56,105 bases of DNA, from contig JAJDNH010000047.1 of the NCBI GenBank assembly GCA_022340775.1, positions 1 to 56,105 on the forward strand, written 5' to 3'. The notes beneath the pieces are model-generated. The model saw nothing but the letters and a program-made list of their open reading frames with translations, had not been told where the DNA came from and did no database searches. Position 1 is the stretch's first letter. Each line of letters starts with the position of its first letter. Below are positions 24,493 through 31,900 of this stretch, piece by piece. The translations under genes were made by a program, and so were the position numbers. This DNA comes from Acidobacteriota bacterium. GTDB lineage: Bacteria > Acidobacteriota > Thermoanaerobaculia > Thermoanaerobaculales > Sulfomarinibacteraceae.

Positions 24493-25460
24493 GCCCCGTT
24501 CCGGTGTGCCGCGAGCAGGTGCTCTATTTGCTTGACCGACTGGGGCCGTAGCGGGTAGACGACCCGCCGAACGGGCACCGCCGCCACCGCCGCGGCGCAG
24601 AAAGCCAGGTGGCGCTCCAGGAGCTTCGTGTCGAACAGCCGGGCGGCTACCGTTCTCCTGATGAGTGTCCCGACGGCCGCTCGCGCCGACAGCTTCTCGA
24701 CCCGGGCTTCGCATTCATCGCCGGCTTCTTCGAGGCAGTAGATCGCACCCACTGGCATGTGTTCGGGCACGTCCGGGCCGGCCTGATCAGCGGCGCCGAG
24801 CTTGAGCTGCGGGAAGTGCGGCATGCACGACAGGGTGCCGCCGGCGACGGTCACCGGCACAACGTCGTCGGCGAGGCGCCGGTTCACCGCTCCGTCCGCC
24901 ACCAGGCGGCGGGCCAGCGTCGATTTCCCGGCGCCCGAACGTCCCAGGAACAGGACCGCCCGGCCGTCTATCTCGACCGCGCTCGCGTGCAGGCACCAGA
25001 CGTCCTGGCGAGCCAGGGCGAGAGCCAGGGCGGGCCCGAGGACCGCAGCCGCGAGCTCCTCCTCGTGGCACTCCGGCTCGAGCTCCCCGACATCGATCGA
25101 TCCGCCGTCGCGCGCAATCGAGATCAGCCCGACGTCCCGGATCCGAAGATGGCTCCCGGTCAGGCCCGCACAGCACTCGACCTCGCGCAGCCCGCCGCCG
25201 ACCCAGCCCGGGCCCCGGTACACGACCTCTCCACCGTTCGGGTCGCCGGATCTCTCCAGACCGGCCTCCCGCCCGCCGGCCTCTCCGAAAGCTACCGTCC
25301 GGAACGGCGCCAGCGGAGCGAGATCCAGGTCGGTGTCCAGACGCCGGCCCGCAAGCCGGTAGGCCCTGCGCGAAGCCCGACGGGCTGCCGGACCTCCCCG
25401 CACGACCACCCTGCGGACAACCGCAGCAAGCGGCCAGTCAACCACAGTGGAGCGGATCAT
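24489..25460 (-). CDS. HPr-kinase-like lasso peptide kinase homologue
   Basis: 323 residues. The C-terminal half has the HPrK pattern: WCLHASAVEIDGRAVLFLGRSGAGKSTLARRLV (conserved His before a P-loop) and LADDVVPV (paired Asp). The N-terminal half (DTDLDLAPLAPFRT, then ELEPECHEEELAAAVLG) matches the extended domain of lasso-cluster kinases rather than true HPrK, and no HPr-specific C-terminal loop is obvious. In paeninodin-type clusters such enzymes phosphorylate a Ser of the precursor. The ATG at 25460 overlaps the precursor stop as ATGA, and the end overlaps B1 as ATGA. The track uses an upstream GTG at 25466, two codons earlier. Ser3, Ser10 or Thr15 of the core are possible acceptors; this is inference. 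Confidence 0.85.
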   Translation of the reverse strand: MIRSTVVDWPLAAVVRRVVVRGGPAARRASRRAYRLAGRRLDTDLDLAPLAPFRTVAFGEAGGREAGLERSGDPNGGEVVYRGPGWVGGGLREVECCAGLTGSHLRIRDVGLISIARDGGSIDVGELEPECHEEELAAAVLGPALALALARQDVWCLHASAVEIDGRAVLFLGRSGAGKSTLARRLVADGAVNRRLADDVVPVTVAGGTLSCMPHFPQLKLGAADQAGPDVPEHMPVGAIYCLEEAGDECEARVEKLSARAAVGTLIRRTVAARLFDTKLLERHLAFCAAAVAAVPVRRVVYPLRPQSVKQIEHLLAAHRNGA

Positions 25461-25666
25461 CGCCACCGAGTGTTGGGAAAGGCGCTGTCGTCCACGCCCG
25501 GCGGCGAGCCGCCCAGCGTGAGGTCGCGCAGGTCGCCGTAGTCCTCGAGTCGCGGAGGCACGTACGCTCGGCGCCGTGCCGCCGCGCGGGCTCCCGGGCC
25601 ACTTCGAGCGGCTACCGCCTCCTTCGCGGCGCTACCCTCCCTGGCCGATCTTCGAAGCGACGTCAT
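25457..25666 (-). CDS. Lasso peptide precursor (A)
   Basis: 69 residues. The leader carries the lasso recognition motif Y-x2-P-x-L-x3-G-x5-T as YVPPRLEDYGDLRDLT (Tyr35, Pro38, Leu40, Gly44, Thr50). Thr50 is the expected penultimate leader residue, so cleavage after Leu51 releases the 18-residue core GGSPPGVDDSAFPNTRWR (bases 25513-25460). Gly1 can form an isopeptide bond with Asp8 or Asp9, giving an 8- or 9-residue ring. The bulky Phe12, Arg16, Trp17 and Arg18 could act as steric plugs or tail. The N-terminal 30 residues are Ala/Arg-rich and longer than in many leaders. The ATG at 25666 has GGAGG six bases upstream and lies 35 bp inside the end of the cyclase gene. The stop overlaps the kinase start. 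Confidence 0.92.
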   Translation of the reverse strand: MTSLRRSAREGSAAKEAVAARSGPGARAAARRRAYVPPRLEDYGDLRDLTLGGSPPGVDDSAFPNTRWR

Positions 25667-27500
25667 TCACACCCTCCGAGATGCCGGCCGCGAGGCCGGA
25701 TCGCCGTGGCGCCTCCTTCCGGGGCCACAGCTCCAGCGCCATACACTGCCAGAATACAATTGATTCCTGATCTTGGATATCCGGAAGCCTCTGCAGAACT
25801 CCCCACATCCAGTCTTCACGCACGAACCGGCGCCAGCGCGCGCCCGGGTGGATAAGGAGGCGGCCTATCCACCCGGCCTTATTCTGGAGCACACCTCGCC
25901 GGTACAACGCCCCCAGCAGGGTCTTCTGGAGCGGCTGCAGGACCACGTCCGGCAGGTCGTACCGCATCGCGTCCCTCTGGATGTGTTTGTACCGGTTCCT
26001 ACGGTACAGCAGGTGGGATGGGATGGCCAGCATGAACTCGACCAGCTTCCGGTTCCAGAACGGCATACGGAGCTCGACTCCGGTAGCGTGGGCGTGGGAC
26101 AGCTCGTGATCGAGAAAAGCCACCGGCCGCGCCCGCAGCACCGCCTCGGCCCGCCCGCCCGCCGGGCCGTCTCTTCCGTCGTCCCCCCGCTCGCGGAGCA
26201 GGGCCGCCGCCTCGGCAGTCAGCCATGCTGGCGGCGCCGCGGGCCGAGCACGCGCGAGGGCCGCCCCGGGGATGGCCGCTCTGACCGGACCGAGGCAGCT
26301 CCGCCATCCGAGCGAACGGCCGTGGGCCCACAGCCCCCGGCTGGCCTCGACCAGCCGTCCTTCCTTCAACAGGGCGGCCAGCCAGCCGGCGGCGCCGTTG
26401 TACAGCTCGTCGGCGAACCAGCCGTTGAGCACGACCCGGTTGGCTCCGAGCCGGGCCGTCCGATACCCTCGTTCCAACAGCTCCCAGTAGGGGTTGCGGA
26501 ACGGGCCGTTGGCGTCCCAGCCCGCCCTGGGACCAGCAGCCAGCGGCCACAGGCCGTCGGCGACGAACTGGTCGGCGTGGAGCCCCGCCTTGCGGACCAC
26601 CGCGTCGATGCCCCACCGCTCATCGCATTCGCGCAGGTCGTCGAACACCCAGGAGACCGCCCGTACCGGTACCGCCTGGGCCGCGAGCGCCGCCACGGAG
26701 GTCGAGTCCAGGCCGCTGCTCATGAGCACCGCCGGGACCGGCGCGCCACGCAGGCAGCACCGGACGCTTCTATCGAGGAGCTCCCGGAAGTGCTCGGCGT
26801 ACTGCCGGTCATCCCGGTAGCGCACGGTGCCGCTCTGTCCCGGCTGCCAGTACTTCCGCGTGCGGGCCCGGCCGCGGTCGACCACCAACAGCTGGGCGGG
26901 CCCGAGCTGACGCACGAACCGGTAGTAGGTGGCGCCGGGAGGCGGTCCGAGGACCGCGCAGAACTCGGCCACGGAGGCCTCGTCCTGGTCCGGGGGAACG
27001 CCCGGGAATGCCAGTACCGCCCGCGGCTCGGAGGCCGCCACGAATACCCGTTCGTTCATGGCGTAGAACAGGCGCCGCTCACCGAGTGCGTCTCGGGCAC
27101 ACAGAACCCTGTGCTCCGCTGCGTCGTACACAACGAGCGCGAATGGTCCTTCCAGGCGCTCGACGAACAAAGCCTCCCATTTCAGGTAGGCCTCGCCGAT
27201 CAGGGTTGCGTCCGAGGGATGCGGGTCGGCAATCTGCAGGCCCGCCAGAAGCTCCTCGCGGTTCTCGAGCCTGCCGTCCAGGAGAACCTGGACCCGACCG
27301 CCAGCCACCACCGTCGGCTGGGTCTCGCCCTCTTCCTCGGGAGTCGTCCGGAAGTGCTGGTGGCCGAGCGCCACGCATCCCTTCACCCAGAGCCGGTGAC
27401 CGTCGACCCCCCGATGCGCGAGCTCGCGCATCATTGGCGTGACCGCCCTGCTGTCGGCCGGAGCGCCGTCACGCCGGAACACGGCCACCAGTCCACTCAT
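25632..27500 (-). CDS. Lasso cyclase (C), asparagine-synthetase-like
   Basis: 622 residues, usual for lasso cyclases. The N-terminus MSGLVAVFRRDGAP has Ser where asparagine synthetase B needs Cys2, so glutaminase activity is expected to be absent, as in McjC. The glutaminase-like domain remains recognisable (RGVDGHRLWVKGCVALGHQ, and YDAAEHRVLCARDALGERRLFY). The PP-loop VLMSSGLDSTS near residue 255 binds ATP to adenylate the Asp side chain that closes the ring. The ATG at 27500 has no Shine-Dalgarno of its own and overlaps the stop of a 39-codon ORF as ATGA, suggesting translational coupling. The track's N-terminal extension is not supported. The precursor gene begins inside its 3' end. Confidence 0.9.
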   Translation of the reverse strand: MSGLVAVFRRDGAPADSRAVTPMMRELAHRGVDGHRLWVKGCVALGHQHFRTTPEEEGETQPTVVAGGRVQVLLDGRLENREELLAGLQIADPHPSDATLIGEAYLKWEALFVERLEGPFALVVYDAAEHRVLCARDALGERRLFYAMNERVFVAASEPRAVLAFPGVPPDQDEASVAEFCAVLGPPPGATYYRFVRQLGPAQLLVVDRGRARTRKYWQPGQSGTVRYRDDRQYAEHFRELLDRSVRCCLRGAPVPAVLMSSGLDSTSVAALAAQAVPVRAVSWVFDDLRECDERWGIDAVVRKAGLHADQFVADGLWPLAAGPRAGWDANGPFRNPYWELLERGYRTARLGANRVVLNGWFADELYNGAAGWLAALLKEGRLVEASRGLWAHGRSLGWRSCLGPVRAAIPGAALARARPAAPPAWLTAEAAALLRERGDDGRDGPAGGRAEAVLRARPVAFLDHELSHAHATGVELRMPFWNRKLVEFMLAIPSHLLYRRNRYKHIQRDAMRYDLPDVVLQPLQKTLLGALYRRGVLQNKAGWIGRLLIHPGARWRRFVREDWMWGVLQRLPDIQDQESIVFWQCMALELWPRKEAPRRSGLAAGISEGVNDVASKIGQGG

Positions 27501-27616
27501 GGGCCGGCTACCATGTCGACCGGTTGGTGGAAGAAGCTTGGACGCGCCCCGCCGGTGACCTCTCGGACAGCCGCCGGCGAGCCCGCCGCGGCCCCGGCCA
27601 CCGCCTGCCTCACCAT
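27497..27616 (-). CDS. Candidate 39-residue ORF bridging the C25 peptidase and lasso cyclase genes
   Basis: This ORF is not in the track. It reads MVRQAVAGAAAGSPAAVREV and ends in PVDMVAGP. Its ATG overlaps the peptidase stop as ATGGTGA, and its TGA overlaps the cyclase ATG as ATGA, so it exactly fills the gap. No Shine-Dalgarno precedes it, nor the cyclase, which suggests ribosomes may pass from the peptidase through this ORF to the cyclase. It lacks the lasso leader motif and has no Asp or Glu at core position 7-9, so it is not a second precursor. It could equally be a chance ORF; I hold it as a candidate. Confidence 0.4.
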   Translation of the reverse strand: MVRQAVAGAAAGSPAAVREVTGGARPSFFHQPVDMVAGP

Positions 27617-30600
27617 GGGTTGATGACCAGCGCCGGATCGCCGAGCAGCGTCCAACCCAGCTGCACGTCAATGAAGTCCGGGCGCGTCGCAGCCAGCTCC
27701 TGCTTGGCCTCCACGACCGCGGCGCCGATGGGCATGCCTGGGGAGGTGAGGAGCGGCATCACGAGGCGTCCGAGTGCGTCGTCGGACTCGGCGAGCGTCC
27801 AGGTGGCCGAGCCGAGGACGGCAGCCGCGCCCCTGTCGGGCTCCAGCAGAAAACGCTGGCCGAGGCCGTCGTAGGACGGCTCCACGTGGTAGGTGTTCCA
27901 GCACCCCCACTGGGTGACCACGGTCGGCCTCCCGGCGTTGGTGAGTGACGCAATGTCGTGCGAGTTGAAGAGGCCGGAGAAGGTCCACACGGTGAGGCCG
28001 GAGTGGCCGATGAAGCTGGTCAGCGCGGTGCCCTGGTCGATGGCGTCCATGAGGCGCGCTCGTGCGGTGGCCACCCCCATCCCCTCGACGTACGCCCTCG
28101 TGACGTCCCATCCCGCGCCCAGCTTGCCGATGAACGCCTCGCTCGAGGTGGTGAAAACGACGGGGGCGCTCGTGTCGTTGGCGTCCGCCGCGAACACCGC
28201 CGTCTTCGAGTAGCTCTTGTTTGCGTACTCTAGGGTCTTGGCGACCACGTTGGCGAGCTCCTCGTCGGTCCTCACCGGGAGCCGGCCGACAGCGACGTCC
28301 TGCACCCCGTCGCCGTCGACGTCGCCGAACAGCGGGTCGACCGGGGCGAACGACACCAGGTCGCCGGTGCGTGCGTAGAGGGTCGGGATGAAGCTGATCG
28401 ACCCGCTGCCGAGGTAGTTGAAGTAGTCGTAGGTGTCCCCGCCGACGAGGAGGACGAAGCGAACGCCCATCACGCGTACTGCGTCGCGGATGTAGGCACG
28501 GATCGCCTCCGGATCGACGGTGCCGCCAGAGTACGCGTCGTAGACGTCGATCACGTTGACGACCTTGACCGACATCCCCTCGCTCTCGTGCAGATCGACC
28601 AGCGGCTGCACGCCGTCCAGAAAGTCCGGGTGCGCCACCACCAGGTAGTCTGCCCTGCCGCCGAGCAGGTCGACCGGGACCGGCGGGGCCGAGATGATGG
28701 GCGTCAGCAACCGCCGCGGCGTGACCACCAGGTACCTGGCCGCACCCCGGTCGCCGGCAAAGCGAGCTCGGAAGCCGTCGCCGTCACGGGCGAGCTCGAC
28801 GTCGGCCAGGTGTGTCACGTCGTTGCCGCTGACCCTGAACACGTCCACGTTGCTGTCCGGCAGGGCACCCACCTCGAGCACGTTTCCGGCCACCGTGAAG
28901 TCGAGCCATCCGGAGGGCGCGAGCGGCGCACGCGGGTAGGTGATGCTGTAACGGTCGATGTACGCCAGGTCCCACGGGACGCCCGTGTCTCCCGGCAGAC
29001 GGACGGTGACGGTGTTGGCACCGTCACGCACCACACCGGCGAGCAGGACGGCCCGAACCGGGTGGTCCGATCGGCCGTCGAACCTGTCGTCGGCGACGCG
29101 CCGCCCGTTGACCTTCACAATGATGTGATGGTCAAGCTGTTGCGGCCACACCGTCATCCCCCAGAGCTCGACGTCGAGCTGTGCCGGAGCAGCGCCGTCG
29201 ACCAGGTTGTCGACGGAAACGGTAAAGCTCTTCTCGTTGGGTGAAGTGTAGGCCAGGACGTAGGTCTCGTACCAGGGGTCGCCGGCCGGAGTCGACTGGG
29301 TGTAGGCGAGCTGCTTCTCGACCGAGGCGGTCGCCATGTAGAAGGACGGGGCGGTCCCCCGGGGTGGCTTCCGCTGATCCTCCTGCATCTTCTTGACCAT
29401 CGACGCGTCGTCGACCAGACGGTACATCCGCGTGTGCGTGTAGAGCGACCGTGCTGCAGTACCGACGAACTCGAGGTACCCGCCCGGGCCGAAGACGTTG
29501 CGGGCGGTCCCCTCGACAACGGCCCGGCGTGGTACCGGGTGACCATCACTAGCTACCGCGAGACGGTTCAGAGGCATGCCGGCAAGGTCGAAGCCGGCCT
29601 TCGCGAGCTGCTCGTAGGTCACCCGGTACACGCCGTCCGTATTCAAGGCCAAGTCAACCGTCGGATAGGAGCGGGTCGCCACCAGGCCGGCTGCCGTGGC
29701 GACGCCTGTGGTCGCCGAGACCCCGGGAGCAGCGCCGTGCGCGCGGCCGCTGGCTCGGCGGGCCGCCTTGGCGGTGTGCTCGGCGCGGACCGCGTTCCAG
29801 TCCACGGCCTCCGTTTCCACCGGCCTACCGTAGGCCACGCCGGTCCGGAACGCACCGTGCCGGCGGGCGGCGCCGTCGAGATCCACGTCCTCCAGCTCGA
29901 AGGAGTCGGCTCGGACCAGCGGCACCTCGAAGGTGTAGCTCTGGGGAACCAGGGAATCGATGGCGCGGCTCGGGATCAGCTGGCGGTTAAGACGGTGACG
30001 GACGCCCCCCTCGACCGCGTAGAGGTTGAAGCCGACGGTTCCGGTCTCGGTTGCCGTGGTCCATTTGAACCGCGTCTGGCCGCCGGCGTTGGAGGCGGCA
30101 AAGTCCGCCAGGGTCACCGGGGTTGCGGAGGCCGTGCAGTTGGGATCGTTGGTGTCGACCTGGTAGTAGCCGTCGGTCTGGTGGCCCTCGTCGTCCGTCA
30201 CCCGGACCCTGACGATGTACAGGCCTGGGGTCAGGGCGCTGGTGTCCCAGTCGAAGCGCCACGTGTTCGGGAGCGTGTCCGGCGAGGTCACCGGGTTCGG
30301 GGCGCCCGACAGCGAAACCGCCGGCACGTACACCGTCCCGCCGGCAGGGGTGTAGTCGAAGGCCACGTCCTGGATGCTGTCGGTGACGGTGTCGGGGGTC
30401 GGCGCGATCAGCGTGTCCATGACGATCGCAGTCAGGGTGATCGGGCTCTTGTTGGTTCCCGTGCCGCACGCCGTCTGCAGGTCCACGATCACCGGGTTCT
30501 CGCTGCACCCCGCGGTCAGCGTGCACGGGTCGCTGCATACCAGCTGACGGGTCTTCCTCATGTTGAACGACTCGTCGAGCGAAAGGTCCTTCTTGGTGAA

Positions 30601-31539
30601 GTCGTTGGACTGCGTCGAGGTCGTCACGCACAGCATGAAGTGCGTGTCGAGCTTGAGCTTCTGTCTGCCGCCATAGCTGTCGCCGTCGTCGTTCGGTCCC
30701 AGACAGTCGTCGAACGCCGCACGCGGAAACTGCATCTGGAGGAGGAAGTTGGCGTTGTCGGTGTCGCAGCCGAGCGGCGTGTTGGTCGGGCAGTCGTTGA
30801 GAACGCGCGTGTAGTGGAAGTCGCAGACCGTGGAGAGCTGGGTGGGACAACCTTGGAGGGGCGGTGTCTCGTTGGCCTTACGGTAGAACAGGATCCGGCC
30901 CTGGTTCGGCGGCGCGTTCGAGCACAGGTCCACGGCGGGATCGAACTTGCCGCCGTTCCCGAAGATCTGGATCTCCTGATCACCCGGGGTGTCACCCCAG
31001 CCGAGCTGGATGGTATCGCCAGGATCCTGGGTCGTGCCGGTGTTGCCGTCGGTGGCAGCGACGATGTCGCCCCAGCCGTCGCCGTTGAAGTCGATGATGA
31101 AGTTCCACGCCGTGTTGGAGCTGAACGGCCCGGCCGCGTCAGTGCCCGGCGGGCTGCTGCCACCGTTGACGGCCAGGGTAGGGGTTCCGTCCAGCCGCTT
31201 GCGGAACATGACCACGTCGTCAGTGGAGTCGTACGCGAACCAGATCGAGACCTGGTCGGCCAGCTCGCCGTTGAAGATGTCGCCGGTCCTGGGCTGCGGG
31301 TTCGCGTTGTGGGAGTCGTCCGATCCCGCGATCGGGTCGACCCCGGCAATGCTGAACCTGGGGATGGGGACCCAGCAGTTCGTGTAGGGTCCGCCCACGG
31401 GGCAGATATCCGTGTCCGGGATCCACGGCGCGGGGTAGGTCTGGGCGCTGGCGACACCCGCCACCAGCATGATCCCGCACGTCACGATCAACGGGGTTAC
31501 CGTCCCCCGCCACGTCCTCCTGTGGAGGATCGACGTCAT
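27610..31539 (-). CDS. Secreted C25-family (gingipain-like) cysteine peptidase
   Basis: 1309 residues. A signal peptide at about 1-32 ends GVASAQ. Residues about 35-460 are a beta-rich N-terminal region with many Cys, followed by Ig-like strands. The C25 domain starts at about residue 960 (ADYLVVAHPDFLDGVQPLVD, IRAYIRDAVRVMGVRFVLLVGGD). Catalytic His is in SFIGHSG and Cys in TQWGCWNTYHV. Acidobacterial and deltaproteobacterial relatives are large secreted peptidases; no type IX sorting domain is seen at the C-terminus (DPALVINPW). The ATG at 31539 has GGGAGG five bases upstream. A sigma-54-like promoter and a structured leader lie upstream. The stop overlaps a short ORF that in turn overlaps the lasso cyclase, so this gene probably heads the lasso operon. 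Confidence 0.85.
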   Translation of the reverse strand: MTSILHRRTWRGTVTPLIVTCGIMLVAGVASAQTYPAPWIPDTDICPVGGPYTNCWVPIPRFSIAGVDPIAGSDDSHNANPQPRTGDIFNGELADQVSIWFAYDSTDDVVMFRKRLDGTPTLAVNGGSSPPGTDAAGPFSSNTAWNFIIDFNGDGWGDIVAATDGNTGTTQDPGDTIQLGWGDTPGDQEIQIFGNGGKFDPAVDLCSNAPPNQGRILFYRKANETPPLQGCPTQLSTVCDFHYTRVLNDCPTNTPLGCDTDNANFLLQMQFPRAAFDDCLGPNDDGDSYGGRQKLKLDTHFMLCVTTSTQSNDFTKKDLSLDESFNMRKTRQLVCSDPCTLTAGCSENPVIVDLQTACGTGTNKSPITLTAIVMDTLIAPTPDTVTDSIQDVAFDYTPAGGTVYVPAVSLSGAPNPVTSPDTLPNTWRFDWDTSALTPGLYIVRVRVTDDEGHQTDGYYQVDTNDPNCTASATPVTLADFAASNAGGQTRFKWTTATETGTVGFNLYAVEGGVRHRLNRQLIPSRAIDSLVPQSYTFEVPLVRADSFELEDVDLDGAARRHGAFRTGVAYGRPVETEAVDWNAVRAEHTAKAARRASGRAHGAAPGVSATTGVATAAGLVATRSYPTVDLALNTDGVYRVTYEQLAKAGFDLAGMPLNRLAVASDGHPVPRRAVVEGTARNVFGPGGYLEFVGTAARSLYTHTRMYRLVDDASMVKKMQEDQRKPPRGTAPSFYMATASVEKQLAYTQSTPAGDPWYETYVLAYTSPNEKSFTVSVDNLVDGAAPAQLDVELWGMTVWPQQLDHHIIVKVNGRRVADDRFDGRSDHPVRAVLLAGVVRDGANTVTVRLPGDTGVPWDLAYIDRYSITYPRAPLAPSGWLDFTVAGNVLEVGALPDSNVDVFRVSGNDVTHLADVELARDGDGFRARFAGDRGAARYLVVTPRRLLTPIISAPPVPVDLLGGRADYLVVAHPDFLDGVQPLVDLHESEGMSVKVVNVIDVYDAYSGGTVDPEAIRAYIRDAVRVMGVRFVLLVGGDTYDYFNYLGSGSISFIPTLYARTGDLVSFAPVDPLFGDVDGDGVQDVAVGRLPVRTDEELANVVAKTLEYANKSYSKTAVFAADANDTSAPVVFTTSSEAFIGKLGAGWDVTRAYVEGMGVATARARLMDAIDQGTALTSFIGHSGLTVWTFSGLFNSHDIASLTNAGRPTVVTQWGCWNTYHVEPSYDGLGQRFLLEPDRGAAAVLGSATWTLAESDDALGRLVMPLLTSPGMPIGAAVVEAKQELAATRPDFIDVQLGWTLLGDPALVINPW

Positions 31540-31572
31540 CACGTCCTCCCATCACCGTGCTGCATCGGAGAA

Positions 31573-31631
31573 GGTTCGAGAGGCTGGCCCCACCTTCGGG
31601 TGCGGCTTGCCGGTCTCTTAGGGTGGCACCC
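31573..31631 (-). ncRNA. Possible structured 5' leader of the C25 peptidase / lasso operon
   Basis: In the transcript direction the leader contains CACC-CGAA-GGTG as a tight hairpin flanked by GGCAAGCC and GGGCCAGCC, within an outer GAGA/TCTC pairing, ending about 33 nt before the start codon. The GGCAA-CC-hairpin-GGGG arrangement is faintly like the cyclic-di-GMP GEMM core, but the conserved GACGCAAAGC segment is absent, so a riboswitch call is not supported. This entry also covers the 361-bp gap 31540-31900, which holds no gene. Confidence 0.2.
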
Positions 31632-31717
31632 CCCGACCCCGAGCACTCTGAGCGCCACTGCAGCAACAACTATGCCAGCCAACGGTTCGTTGTCCTCGCC
31701 CTCAGGGGTTTCAGACT

Positions 31718-31733
31718 AGCACAGGCTGTTCCA
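31718..31733 (-). promoter_or_regulatory. Sigma-54-like (-24/-12) promoter candidate for the C25 peptidase / lasso operon
   Basis: Minus-strand TGGAACAGCCTGTGCT has the GG and GC dinucleotides at the exact RpoN spacing, with three departures from TGGCACG-N4-TTGCW. Predicted initiation is near 31705, giving a leader of about 165 nt. Confidence 0.4.
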
Positions 31734-31900
31734 TTCTGGTATAGACAGAACGACGAGTGACGAATTTCGTCATTGGCCCAGACAACCGCACGAGGCCTGT
31801 CGGACGGACCTGCGAATCAGCGCTCGGACATCCTCCTGTGATAGGCGTGTGGGGCTGTTTCCAGAAACGGCTCGAGTAGAATCACGACCGGTCAACGACG

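Noticed and set aside
27497-27616. The 39-codon ORF as a second lasso precursor
   Set aside because: It has no YxxPxL leader motif. Although a Thr-Gly-Gly occurs, no Asp or Glu falls at ring position 7-9.
31573-31631. Cyclic-di-GMP (GEMM) riboswitch
   Set aside because: Only the first hairpin is similar. The conserved GACGCAAAGC region and the second helix are not found, so only a generic structured leader is reported.
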